DNA of 64,000 nucleotides from Armigeres subalbatus (Eukaryota; Arthropoda; Insecta; Diptera; Culicidae): contig NC_085141.1 in assembly GCF_024139115.2 (NCBI RefSeq), forward strand, positions 175,286,994-175,350,993, given 5' to 3'. The notes beneath the pieces were generated by a model. That model was given only the letters and a program-made list of their open reading frames with translations, ran no database searches and was not told the origin of the DNA. The translations under genes were made by a program, and so were the position numbers. This document shows, piece by piece, positions 11,598 to 22,289 of this stretch (positions are counted from its first letter, which is position 1; each line of letters starts with the position of its first letter).

Positions 11598-12104
11598 TTA
11601 AAAGTGCTCGCGTTTTCGGGGGCACACCACTCGATATGGGGCCCTCCTTAGCCTTGCGGTAAGACGCGCGGCTACAAAGTAAGACCATGCTGAGGGTGGC
11701 TGGGTTCGATTCCCGGTGCCGGTCTAGGCAATTTTCGGATTGGAAATTGTCTCGACTTCCCTGGGCATAAAAGTATCATCGTGTTAGCCTCATGATATAC
11801 GAATGCAAAAATGGTAACCTGGCTAAGAAACCTCGCAATTAATAACTGTGGAAGTGCTTAATGAACACTAAGCTGCGAGGCGGCTCTGTCCCAGTGTGGG
11901 GATGTTATGCCAATAAGAAGAAGAAGAAGAAGAAGACCACTCGATACGGAGGCGGTGCACAACTGTCATTTTTGTTGATTTAGCTCTGCTACGTCGCAGC
12001 ATGCGTGAAATAATAAAAATGACGGTTCTGCGTTGTTTCCGTATCGAGTGGTGTGCCTCCGAAAACGCGAGCACTTTGAATCTTGGATTCCGTGAGGAGT
12101 AACC
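11598..12104 (+). mobile_element. Right part of TTAA MITE with SINE inside
   Basis: Contains AAAGTGCTCGCGTTTTCGG and, inverted near the other end, CCGAAAACGCGAGCACTTT; its right end GGAGTAACC meets TTAA at 12105-12108. A SINE (11640-11935) splits it. It is the same family as 28259-28460 and 62590-62717. Confidence 0.75.
11640..11935 (+). mobile_element. tRNA-derived SINE, full length
   Basis: About 296 bp. The head has a tRNA-like pol III promoter: A-box-like TTAGCCTTGCGGTAAGACGC and B box GGTTCGATTCC. The body ends in an AAG-repeat tail. Flanking duplications ACCACTCGATATGG (11626-11639) and ACCACTCGATACGG (11936-11949) differ at one position and belong to the host MITE. Resembles the Feilai-type SINEs of Aedes; the family name is from memory. 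Confidence 0.85.
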
Positions 12105-12151
12105 TTAAATGAGAATTTTTTAAGCTCTAAATATGTTTAAAAATCAAAACA

Positions 12152-12195
12152 TTCATCCAATATAATATATTCAAGAAATTATTATATTGGATGAA
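12152..12195. repeat. 16 bp perfect hairpin
   Basis: TTCATCCAATATAATA (12152-12167) is exactly complementary to TATTATATTGGATGAA (12180-12195) with a 12 nt loop. No T-run follows on either strand and no adjacent gene suggests a role; probably a remnant of a small palindromic element. Confidence 0.7.
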
Positions 12196-12572
12196 AAACC
12201 CCAAAAACAAAATTCTTTAAAATCAAAATGTAAAATTGATGAAATCGCGAATTAGTTTTTTTATTGTCCAAAACGTGCTTGGATTGATTTTAGAAAGCAA
12301 AATAGTGATTTTGAGCTAAAACAAAAATTTGGGAGATAACACTGCAGAATCGTTAGGCTGACCAGATCGCTTCGATGGGAAAATGGGGCAAAATTTAGGA
12401 AGACTTACTGCATATTAGACGAATTGCGTTGTTGACGGATATCAATATTTTGGCATATTCTGAATCTGCAGGAAACACAAAACCAAATCCTAAACAGTTA
12501 TGCTGATTTATTAATGTAAGTGTGAGAAAAAAAATCGTAGACGAATTTCTCAAGGAGACAAACTTACTGCTC

Positions 12573-12765
12573 ATAGCCTAGCTAATTATGATTGGCCGAG
12601 AAACAACAAATATGCACAGTTCATCAAATGAGTAGCCTTCTTGGGATTTGAAAACTATTCTCACTGTACATGCTTTGGAGTTTCATTAATTCCAGACCAA
12701 CAACGATGTCATCCACGTCCTTACAGTCAATTTAAGATTAGGAGAGGAAAATTAGTTCGGAACAC
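12573..12765 (+). repeat. Dispersed repeat, copy 2
   Basis: Direct repeat of 472-662, sharing TTGGCCGAGAAACAACAAAT and CTGTACATGCTT. The surrounding stretch 12200-13160 has no other recognised content. Confidence 0.6.
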
Positions 12766-13167
12766 ATTGCTACATGACTGAAAAATCATCTGCATCTCCG
12801 TGAGCGCCACGGGTAAGAGACAGTTGGCTAGATGAGAACAAAATCAAAAGGGAATCGGGTTGGTAAGCAACTAAATACATGTTTTTTACGAAGTTGTAGA
12901 AACATTTCGAAAAGATGAAGTAAACATGAATCGTATTAAGAGATAGAATGTCTATCCTTCTCTTGCTTTCTAAATAATGCTAACCTACAAAATTTCAACA
13001 CCTTGTTGTTGTCATCAACTGTGACAACGTCGAAGAAAAACCAAGCATTATTGATCTATATTACAGAGCAGCTGAAACGTGCGTAAGTGGTGAATCTCAA
13101 CCTCTATTAATTTGGATAGTACTTAGTGCGATTTACACAATGATCAATCACGTAGTAGCAACCATTG

Positions 13168-14795
13168 CACTATGGTCCAGGATACAGATTTACGCGGAAA
13201 GATGAATTTTACGCCAAAACTATATTTTTTAGAAAAAACTGTTGTTCTACAAAATTATTCCAAATAGTAAGGCCATCATTATGGTTTTACCAAAAAATAG
13301 GGTGGCCCATCATATAAAAAAAAATAGAAAATATTTTTTTTATTTCTTGGAATATTGACATGTTATGTTCTACAAAGTTGTAGCGTAGCTTATTCCAATC
13401 AATTTTGCTGAAAAAACTTTTTCTGTAGCTCTTAAGTTGGCTGATTTAGAGCAATTTTACCTAATTGGATTAGGGTGTACCTCAAGAAAACAGTATTTTT
13501 GATCTAATTTTTTTGTTTTAGATTTCTCGAAAAAGTCGTCTTCAGGTGACTTTTAGAGCTCGAAAAAATGCAACTTTTGATGGGTAAATATGCACAATAT
13601 CTTTTTCCGATCAAAAGTTATAATCGTTTTTCATTCGTGAGAAATGAAAAATAAAAAATCTACAGCTCTAACACTTTTTATAAGTTTTATCATTATCATC
13701 GTATTGCAAGATTTACGAGAAAAGATGCATTTTCGGTCTGAAGCATACTTTTAAGAAACAAAATTTGTTCTACAAAGTTGTTCTGGATACTTGGGCCCTT
13801 ATTATAGAGTTACCGAAAAATAGGGTGGGCCATTTTATAAAAATGTAAAATTTTCATTTTTTTATTTTGCGGAATATTGACGTAAAATGTTCTACAAAGT
13901 TGTAGCGCAGCTTTTTCCAATCAACTTTGCTATATAAACTTTTTATGTAGCTCTTAAGCTCACTTGTTTAGAGCAATTTTACTTACCAGGATTAGGGTGT
14001 CCTTCAAAAAACAATATTTATGATCTGCTCATTTCATTTTTTATTTTTCACGAATGTCACCTTCTGAAGACTTTTGGGGCTTTTCAAAACGCGTGTTTTG
14101 CTATAATAACATCGTCTGTATCTTCTTCCGTTGTCGAGTTATATCAGTTTTATTGAAAAAACATGACTTCAGTAGAATGGTAAAACTTGAGAGAAAAAAA
14201 TAACATACCTATCTCAATTTTTTTTCACATAATGAAGAATATGAATTGCTCTTCTAGATGCCGTATAAACATATTTTTTTGGTCTGCCCTAACCGGAGAT
14301 ATCAACTAATGAAAAAAATGTAATTTTGACAGAAAAATGATTATAACTTTTGATCAGAAAAAGATATTGTGCATATTTACCCATCAAAAGTTGCATTTTT
14401 TTGAGCTCTAAAAGTCACCTGAAGACGACTTTTTCGAGAAATCTGGAACAAAAAAATTAGATCAAAAATACTGTTTTTTTGAGGTACACCCTAATCCAAT
14501 TAGGTAAAATTGCTCTAAATCAGCCAACTTAAGAGCTACAGAAAAAGTTTTTTAGCAAAATTGATTGGAATTATCTGAGCTACAACTTTGTGGAACATAA
14601 CATGTCAATATTCTGAGAAATAAAAAAAATATTTTCTAATTTTTTTTATATGATGGACCACCCTATTTTTTGGTAGAACCATAATGATGGCCTTACTATT
14701 TCGAACAATTTTGTAGAACAACAGTTTTTTCTAAAAAATATAGTTTTGGCGTAAAATTCATCTTTCCGCGTAAATCTGTATCCTGGACCATAGTG
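13168..14795. mobile_element. Transib-like fold-back transposon, non-autonomous
   Basis: Ends are CACTATGGTCCAGGATACAG and its inverted copy, with CATTG duplicated on both sides (13063+100-13167, that is 13163-13167, and 14796-14800). Known Transib elements make 5 bp duplications and have ends matching CACWRTG; CACTATG fits. Arms of about 460 bp (13168-13630; 14335-14795) are near-identical inverted copies. Between them lies a third, diverged copy of the arm in direct orientation (about 13740-14080; landmarks TTCTACAAAGTTGT, AATAGGGTGG, TAGAGCAATTTTAC). No RAG1-like transposase is encoded. Confidence 0.75.
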
Positions 14796-15011
14796 CATTG
14801 GCAAGTACAAACACTAAACTAAGATTTTTAGATTGTTTAAATCATCGATGGAAAACAGGACAAATGAAAGATGTGTTTGATTACAACTGTTTTTTTTTTA
14901 TGAGAACTGAGATCCAGTGGACAAACAAAAAATAATCCAAGCCATTCGTGCACCAGGTAAATATTTTTAACTTAAATATATTCAGACTATGAGTTTCTAA
15001 TTATCTTATCT

Positions 15012-15377
15012 AAGGCACAGGAAATTTATTCTGCAAAGTCTTTAGTTGAGGCGCATGCAATTTCAACGATCGAGTTGCACTATGGCAACGTGCGAGGTGG
15101 CCATCATATTAAAAACTTGTTCAAAGCTTTAGAAATTCCGGAGTCTATACTTGACATCGATGTTACGCATTGGAATATTTCAGAGGAGTATCAAATTGCC
15201 AAGGAGCGAGTTCGAAGCCTGGAAGTAGTGAATGACAATGCAGAACGTGGTATAGCATTGATAAAAGATTATAATTCCAAACTCTCAGTAGGTGAGGATC
15301 AAAAACAATGTATTCTACAGTTTGTTGAGGAAAATCGAAAAATGTACAAAAGTCTAAAAAAATCTAAGCTCATTTAG
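15012..15377 (+). CDS. 3' coding exon fragment, unrecognised protein
   Basis: An open frame runs from about 15012 to a TAG at 15375-15377, about 121 residues if read from an apparent acceptor. No good ATG heads it; the frame is open leftward through KAQEIYSAKSLVEAHAISTIE. Upstream, CACCAG|GTAAAT (about 14958) and TTATCTTATCTAAG|GCACAG (about 15014) look like a short intron of about 56 bp, so this may be a last exon. A polyadenylation signal AATAAA is at 15398-15403, 21 bp after the stop. The protein is charged, with VRSLEVVNDNAERGIALIKDYN in its middle. From memory this phrase resembles the C-terminus of an uncharacterised, often multicopy arthropod protein family. It is probably a retained piece of a repeat-borne or duplicated gene. 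No function is claimed. Confidence 0.4.
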   Translation, partial: KAQEIYSAKSLVEAHAISTIELHYGNVRGGHHIKNLFKALEIPESILDIDVTHWNISEEYQIAKERVRSLEVVNDNAERGIALIKDYNSKLSVGEDQKQCILQFVEENRKMYKSLKKSKLI

Positions 15378-15759
15378 AAGAACCTTGTAATTTATTGAAT
15401 AAAACAGTATGTCCTAACTCTTTTTTTACAAACCGACGTGAAAAATCGTGTTATTTAAAAAATCCGATAAAAAATACCGTTAGAAAAAAAAGTTGCGCAA
15501 TGACATGAATCGTGTTTCTACATTATCAGTTTTCTTGATCTTTACACGTTGTGTTTTGAATTCATGCATTTCAATTCATGCAATTCCGCGTGATTATAAT
15601 CGCGTAAAAATAAACCTCAGTGTAAAAAACATTGCCTATCCGAGTAGCACACATGTTGCACAAAAGTGTCTGTTACCCATATGCAACCGAATTTAGTCAC
15701 ATTTGAGTGACTGCAACCAAATCGGGCTGGATTGTGCTGCTAGGGTAGCAATCTGATAA

Positions 15760-16490
15760 TTTTCTCCGTAAATCTGATCTGAAAAGTTCTCAAAAAAAAT
15801 TAAAAATTTTATAGCCAGATTTTGAACACCCCTAAATCATGTCCGATTGAGCTAAAATTTTGCAAAGGGCATATTTTAGGGCTAAGGAAATGTGTGCGTA
15901 ACGTCCGGTTTTTAAATTCGATGAAGAATTGCTTTCGCCATAAGATTGTTTTTCAAAGTCCCTAAACAGTCGTTTTTTCAAAAAAAAATATTCTCGAAGT
16001 TTCATGCATTTTGAGTCCTTTGGCATAAAAAAAACAAAAACAAAATTTCTACCCTGTGAGAAAAAAAAGTTTTTATTAATTTTGAGCAACCCTAAATCAT
16101 GTCCAATTAAGCTCAAACTTTGCATAGGGGGATATTTTCCGGTGTTAAAACTCGATGAAAAAAAAATTCATTATCTAAAAAATGTTCTAAAAAATGTTCT
16201 AAGAGAAAAAATCGATTTTTTCCAAAAAATGTTACATCAGAATCTCGACGTTTCATGCATTTTTAAGTCATTTGGCATCAAAAACAAAAATTCGATTTCG
16301 ACTTTCCCTTTGGCCCCCCTTTAGAAAAATTTTCATGGGTAAAAATTTCAAAACTCTGGTGAATTTTATGCCCCTCTAAATCATGTCCGATTGAGCTCAA
16401 ATTTTGCATGCGGTCATGTTTTGGGGTAATAAAACTTGTGAGCAATGTCGTTTTTTGAAAATCGAAAATGTCATTTCTATTGGAACCCTA
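15760..16490 (+). repeat. Three diverged tandem units of ~270 bp
   Basis: CTAAATCATGTCCGATTGAG or close variants occur near 15834, 16094 and 16378, each followed by AATTTTGCA and a purine-rich block. The short open frames across this block run through A-runs and are not coding. Confidence 0.7.
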
Positions 16491-16625
16491 ATTTAGAAGA
16501 ACCTCAACCAACGAATGGAATTATTCCAAATTTATGAACATAGATTGTTATTTATCGAGTTTCACGCCCGTTCCTGAACCTGAAAAATTCTACGCTCATT
16601 CAAAGGACTATATATTTATGTATAT

Positions 16626-17312
16626 TAGGGTGGCTCAAAAAACACTTTTTCAAATTTTTTGATGGGCCTCTTATTCGGTTCTATTTGATGCCCTGATGCT
16701 CTGGACAAAATTTCAGCCAAATCGGTCAACGTTTGGGCGGTGCTAAACTCTTCTGAAGTTTATATGGAAAAATGTATGCAGAAACGTCCAAAAACAGTGA
16801 TTTGCAGTTGGACGATACAATTTACGATCAAGAACCATGATACTCATTCAGTTCTTGAAGAATTAAATACAGAATGTTATGCTGGAAACCGCGAGAAGAT
16901 TAGAGTTTATTACGCAAAGATATTAGCATTTTACTGGAGTGTTGTAGGGGTGAATTTATTTCTTTTCAAAGGTAAAAGAAACGAAATTTGCTCAAACCCC
17001 ACTTCATAGAAATGCCAATAACTTAGCCGGGAAAACTCTAATTTACTCGCGGTTTTCTGCATAACATTCTGTATTAAATGAGTATCATAGTTCTTCATCG
17101 TAAGTTGTGTAGTCCAGCAGCAATTTACTGTTTTTGGATGTTTCTGCATATATTTTTGCATATAAACTTCCAACGAGTTTAGCACCGCCCAAACGTTTAC
17201 CGATTTGGCTGAAATTTTGTCCAGAGCACCAGGGCATTAAATAGAAGCGAATAACAGGGCGGCCCATCGAAAAAATGGAAAAGTTTTTCCCATACTAATT
17301 TGAGCCACCCTA
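16626..17312. mobile_element. hAT-like fold-back MITE, 687 bp
   Basis: Ends TAGGGTGGCTCAAA and its inverted copy are flanked by an exact 8 bp duplication ATGTATAT (16618-16625 and 17313-17320). hAT elements make 8 bp duplications and often begin TAGNG or CAGNG. The arms, about 290 bp each, are near-identical inverted copies. Frames such as 16740-17009 and its reverse-strand mirror are reflections of the same arm and not genes. Confidence 0.8.
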
Positions 17313-17320
17313 ATGTATAT

Positions 17321-17930
17321 TGTTTGGATGCATGAACTTTTGAATGTTTCTGAACTCAGGACACTTCGCTTAAAAAAAAAAATAGCATTTAAAAAAAATA
17401 TCATTAATAAAATTGTTAGGAATATAGGATGAAAATATACCAAAAAAGCCAGCTTTTCCTGTGACTGTGGAATAATATTATAATTGGGATTATTCTATAA
17501 TTTAAAATATAAAAAATAAAGATGTGGAAAAGTAGCATTTTTTTCCTTTTTATCTTTTATCTGCAAAACCCCACATTTTGTTGTAGATTTTAGTGAAACA
17601 CGTTTTTCTATGTATATGTGGATCAATAACCTTATTGCCTACTTGTACAATTTCCATGGCCTTCAAAGAACGATAAATACCCAGAACTCATGATTATAAA
17701 ATAACAAACATGATTATTAAACACGTGTGTTTATGCATCTGTTTTTTTTTCTTATGATGCTCAAGCTTCCCACGTTTTTCGAATAACTATAAAAAGATAC
17801 AGTCTAGCCTCCTTCTGGGCGATTTCTTGCGCTCACGATATCACGTCCACACCAAACCGTGTCACGATAAATCACCAAACTGTTAAACTTTCTTATGATT
17901 GTTTTCCTTTTGATTAGCCGTACCTACTTC
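17321..17930. other. A+T-rich stretch, no gene seen
   Basis: Mostly A/T-rich sequence with poly-A and poly-T runs and no recognised element. It precedes the GC-richer block that begins near 17930. Confidence 0.4.
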
Positions 17931-18665
17931 CAAGAGCTATCCAATATATCTATTCGTCGTCGGAACGAACGAGATAGGGACGATAAGCCGGCTGGTAAGA
18001 GATCCGACTGTAGGTATCGTTCTCTCCAGCTCTGGGACTGCTGCAGTCGTGTGTTGCGATTTGTTTGTTTTGACCGCGCGCGGCATCATCCCAACTCAAC
18101 TCAGCAGAGCGCCAGGCATCAGCATCAGCAGCGAGATGACGACCGGCGATGGTGAAAAATCATCAGTCGCTGTCGTGGGATCAAGGAATAAAGACGTTGT
18201 CGCCGGATTGGTTGTTGTCGCCGCGCCGCCCGGTGTGTGAGTGCGTGTGGTGGATCTCGACGAGAAGTTCTCTCGATGCCGACGCCGCCAACAACGAGAA
18301 GCGGCATTTCTTTTTTGGCTACCAACTAACGGACAACCGACAGCCACGACGACGGACACGGGCAGACCCAATCCACACCGTTGATTGCTGGTGGCGCGTC
18401 AGTCAACATTTTGCGGTCCCAGTCGACGGTTGGCGCGCGGTGGTCAGAGCCCTCGGCTTCAAATCGATATTTCCGGACGGATTGGAGACGACAAAATTGG
18501 CGCTGGTCATGGTTCAGTCCGGTCGTTGGGTGCTCTCCGGTGACGACGAGTGTTGTTTATGGTTTGGCACGATGGGCTAATGTGCTGCCATGTGAAAAAG
18601 GGGAAAATTCTTGCGCGACGAGCGACATAAAACGAAATTGGTTCTTCCGGTCGTTTAGAGCAGTC
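17930..18665 (+). promoter_or_regulatory. GC-rich block upstream of candidate first exon
   Basis: Base composition changes sharply here: CpG-containing, GC-rich sequence (GACCGCGCGCGGCATC, TCGCCGCGCCGCCCGG) within otherwise A/T-rich DNA. Open frames on both strands (for example 18149-18580) reflect GC content and have no recognisable domain. It lies directly upstream of a leader-like segment and a start codon with splice donor, so a promoter/enhancer or upstream leader is the simplest reading. Inference only. Confidence 0.35.
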
Positions 18666-18666
18666 G

Positions 18667-19076
18667 TCAGTTCTAAGAAAGTAAAGACGCCGTACTAAGT
18701 GATCGATCATACGAAATTGCGGTGATTTGAGCAGTTGAAGTAAGCTATTTACTAGAATATAGAACGTGATTTCCGAGTAGAGAAGTGCAAATGTGAGTTA
18801 AGATAAATCAGCGGTAGTCAGTGCATCTGAAAATCCAGCTCGGCAGCAACATTTTAGATTGTGCTGGCTGATTGTTATCATCGCTGTAGTTGCATATAAA
18901 ACAAGATATTTGGTTCAACAAACAGTGATGCTGGAAGCAGTTGAATGTGAATAAGCAGATTTAAACAACAAAGTGTCATAAAGTAGTTGATCGACTTTCA
19001 GGAAGAAACGGATTTTTTCAACATAGTAAAGAGTGATTGCTGTAATAAAAAGTCACAAACATTATTTTAAAAATGG
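18667..19076 (+). other. Candidate first exon: 5' leader plus ATG-G
   Basis: TCAGTT at 18667-18672 fits the insect initiator consensus. The following ~400 nt is leader-like and ends in AAAATGG|GTAAGTAC: an ATG at 19073-19075 in good context, then a strong splice donor at 19077. The first codon would be followed by a phase-1 intron. An alternative start of transcription is suggested by TATAAA at 18895-18900 with CAGT 28 nt downstream. No matching second exon was recognised to the right, which would require a long intron. The product is unknown. Confidence 0.4.
18791..18954 (+). promoter_or_regulatory. Upstream mini-ORFs in candidate leader
   Basis: Two start-stop elements (ATGTGA at 18791-18796 and 18945-18950) and an 8-codon ORF (ATG 18928 to TAA 18954; MLEAVECE) precede the candidate main ATG. 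Start-stop elements are known to stall or reduce downstream initiation; relevance here depends on the exon being real. Confidence 0.35.
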
Positions 19077-19082
19077 GTAAGT

Positions 19083-20765
19083 ACGATCAGTTTTTATTAT
19101 ATTCTGTCGACAGATGAATATTGAGGAAACAAGTCTTGTAGTTGCAAAGAGGCTTATAATAACGTATGATTTACTTAACATGAATAGTCTTAAAATTATA
19201 GAGTACGAGTTGTTTATTCACCAAATGGCTTACCGAGATGGATAAATACGAAGGGTGTTGAACAAGTCGAGTTTTGCAACATGAATTGCATACATACATA
19301 AAATTACCAGAAATACCCAATAAAAGTGATATTTGTGTAACACATAATAGTAAAACAATTTTTTTTTTCAAGTGAAACCACAATGTTCTAGCCGACTTAC
19401 TATCGAAAAATTAATCTTTACGGAAGTGCCTTGAGCTCATAATTTTCCTAAATTTGTACATCTGGCATTTTTTGTTGAAATATCATCTGTAATTAATATC
19501 GATTTATTTATGTGTAATTTACATTAGCCTTTTTCGGTTCAATAAACATTGATTCGTTAAACTCGCATTGAATATATTATAAGTCAAAATCGACTTGGTA
19601 AAATTAAAATACATAATTTTGGTGAAGCTTCCCCAAGACGGAGAAGAACCTAGATTTGTGCTATATGTTAGTGGAATCAAAGACATTGGAGTGGAATCGA
19701 GATCGAGACACTGAAGATTTCGTGATTGTGTGGTTAGCGGTGTCCTATTTTGTCCTTTTCGATTACCAGCTATCGCCTCAACCTGTTAGCAGGTTGGGTT
19801 TCGGTCGACTTTTTTTTTTAAGTTACATCACAATAATCCACTGTATTTATTACTGCTGGGTTCCATATGACACCTGTTTGCAGATTTCGTTTCTGCCCGT
19901 AGGGCTTGAACAACGCAGCCCACTTCCGAATTTCAGTTGCTATCGTTCACTAGTTACACCGACAATGGACGATGGAACTAGGAGTTTTATATACAATTGT
20001 GTCCGAAAAGCACACGTATTCCTGATAGCTCATAATAATTTAATAGGAACATATTCAGCCAAATTTTGTGAACGAACCCTAATTGGGTGAATCCACCTGG
20101 CTCAGACTATAAACCATAGACATTTGTTGCCCCGTTTACACCGTGTTTTAAATCCGCAAATTCACGTTGGCATTAACAACTCAAGTATTGATGACATGGC
20201 TAATTTGTCTGTTGTTTCAACTATTCCACAAACTCGCAAAAACTGCTAGTTCCTGCTCAATCTTGGTATCACCATCTGACGTCATTTGGCTGCCAATATA
20301 TTGGTGTTTTGATCATTCTCCGCTGTTTAACTAGCTACTGTACAGCTGGAAGCAGTCGCCAGCTCACATCCAACGACCTGATTTTGTTGAAATAGTTCCT
20401 TAATGAGTGCACGGTGACGTCGTTGAGCTGACGCTGTATATCAGAGTGCCGTCGGGCTAGGACTCTATGGTTTGGTTCAAGATAATTTGCACCTACCACA
20501 TAGCATGTTCAGTCAGTATTATTGCAAAAAAATGAGCATAGCTAAATTTCAGCTACGTGAAGATGATTCATTCATTTATTTAGCTTACAAATAAATCTAT
20601 TTTCTTATTCTATTGACATGAATACCAAGCCTGTCTAGCATACGACATTTTCTCAACTATATAGAGATTCAATGCTTGACTATTTTGCTTTTCTAAAAGA
20701 TTCTTTAACTCAGAGGATTGTTTAATCATGACTTGATCGACTCATTAAATCGAACTGGTCATGAT
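19083..20765. other. Unassigned; candidate intron
   Basis: A/T-rich. The 144-codon open frame at 19656-20090 has no recognised motif, no compositional contrast with its surroundings and no flanking gene signals, so it is not called as a gene. Confidence 0.35.
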
Positions 20766-20769
20766 CACG

Positions 20770-21005
20770 TCCAAGGGAAAGCTCAAGAAAAGATATTGTG
20801 AATCACCCATCACGATTTTTCGTCGGTGGACTGGGAATCGATGAATTCATGTACTTTGACTCAGTGCTGACCGCTGAAAATAATACCAGGAGATATTTTT
20901 GAGGCTCGCACTTACTATGGACTGCGGAAGACCCTTCGATCGAATAGAGCTATACAATGGGGTCTTTGAAAAAGATGTGCTGAGTGCCATCTATGGTGGT
21001 TAACA
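20770..21005 (+). pseudogene. Highly decayed LINE RT remnant (copy B)
   Basis: Translation gives SSREDIVNHPS...GGLGIDEFMYFDSVLTAENNTRRYF then LLWTAEDPSIE, matching the SREDNVSHPP...VYLGSLVTAENDTSREI...LRKTLRSNR stretch of copies A and C, with stops and indels. Clearly the oldest of the three copies; only the post-catalytic thumb region survives. Confidence 0.7.
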
Positions 21006-21227
21006 GAATAAGATACGTGCTAAATGCGAGTAAACAGAAACTTATCTCCATCCATACTTCAATGGAAAATTTCAATTGTAATAATCTTTGTAATAATATG
21101 CGCTGACTTATCAGGCCATGTTAGTCATAATTATAGGACATAAGTTTGGAAAATAGTTCATGTTATTCACGGTAGACGTTAATACAGATTACAGATAAAC
21201 AAAACACAAACAACATAACTTTACAGT

Positions 21228-21872
21228 TGGGGGTCCCGTAGCGTAGTTGGCTACACGTTCGCCTCATAAGCGAATGGTCATGGGTTCGATTCCCAGCCCC
21301 TCCACCAAACCTTTGTCAGTCGCCAGAAACAGTCCGTACGGTGGCGTTTTGGGGAACGCGCCTCGCCGACACGGCTGCCTGATGACGACTGACAAAACTG
21401 TTCTTCTCGGAGGCATTCCTCCAACGTTCTTCGATTAATGGTAACCGAACAAAGCAACGATCACTGGATTCACCACATGGACAAATGAACACAATGGACT
21501 CACGATGATATGGACTGGCAACGACAACAATAACGAATTATGGACATCTAAAAATAGATTCTGTGTGGATTCTGTACAGCAGAGTACCACAGTAGATCAC
21601 GGCACAGTAGCGGTTAAGAACACAGAGTGCCTACCAAATAAATATACGAATAAAAAAAAAAAAAACAATGCAACGATCATTGGATTCACGACACGGACGA
21701 ATGGACACAATAAACTCCCTGTGAGATGGACCAGCAACGACGACAACAATGAATAATGGGAAATATAAAAATAGATTCTATGTGGATTAGCAGAATACCA
21801 CAGTAGATCTCGGCAAGGCAGCGGCTAAATAACACAGAGTGCCTACCAAATAAAGAAAGGAATAAATAAAAA
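21228..21872 (+). mobile_element. tRNA-derived SINE with duplicated 3' half
   Basis: Flanked by an exact 13 bp duplication ATAACTTTACAGT (21215-21227; 21873-21885). The head (about 21233-21305) is tRNA-Met-like, with a CTCATAA anticodon loop (CAT) and B box GGTTCGATTCC. A body ends in an A-run at about 21653-21665, followed by a second diverged copy of only the 3' half, from GCAACGATCATTGGATTCAC to an A-rich tail. The duplication spans both halves, so the partial dimer was inserted as one unit. The open frame at 21247-21438 is not a gene. Confidence 0.85.
21233..21305 (+). tRNA. tRNA-Met(CAT)-like SINE head, not a working tRNA
   Basis: Anticodon arm TTCGC-CTCATAA-GCGAA and a T arm GGG-TTCGATT-CCC are clear, but the acceptor stem pairs poorly and the sequence runs straight into SINE body. 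Treat as the pol III promoter module of the SINE. Confidence 0.6.
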
Positions 21873-21996
21873 ATAACTTTACAGTGCTGATATGTAATTT
21901 AAAGACATGGCTGAACTCCAGTAGGAACGTAAGCCCATGAAAAAGAAAGGCTAAATTCATTACAGTAATTATGAACATTATTTAAAAAAAAAAACA

Positions 21997-22285
21997 GATT
22001 AATCTACCTAGCAATGATGCCTTTCTCGCTCATTATAAAATATGTTGACAAAAATTCTTTAGAGAGGTCGAATAGAACAAATATAAAGCAATTAATGGTT
22101 TTGACTGTCATAAAGACTTCCAATAATGTGGCAAAATTGGATCGTGAAGAAATCATATCAAAACTGTTATAAAATCAGGTGTAGACAAAATCAAGGGCAG
22201 ATAAAATTTTAACATGCTTAAAATCGAGTTATCACTGTATCTTGTACATCGAATGATGGTATGGCAGTTTCAATGCAAAGAATTG
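21997..22285 (+). repeat. Fragment of GATTAATC...GATGCCTTTCTC repeat
   Basis: AGATTAATCTACCTAGCAAT followed by GATGCCTTTCTC matches the terminus of the repeat that is more complete at 25471-25846. The rest of this stretch has no recognised content. Confidence 0.5.
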
Positions 22286-22289
22286 AAAA

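Noticed and set aside
16740..17267. Overlapping ORFs on both strands with similar protein sequences
   Set aside because: They are mirror readings of the two arms of the hAT-like fold-back element.
18149..18580. 143-codon ORF in the GC-rich block
   Set aside because: Long frames exist on both strands here because the region is GC-rich; no domain, signal peptide or splice structure supports one.
19656..20090. 144-codon ORF
   Set aside because: No recognisable domain, mixed hydrophobic and Cys/Tyr-rich sequence as expected from random A/T-rich DNA, and no transcription signals.
21233..21305. Functional tRNA-Met gene
   Set aside because: Poor acceptor stem and direct continuation into a SINE body flanked by a target duplication.
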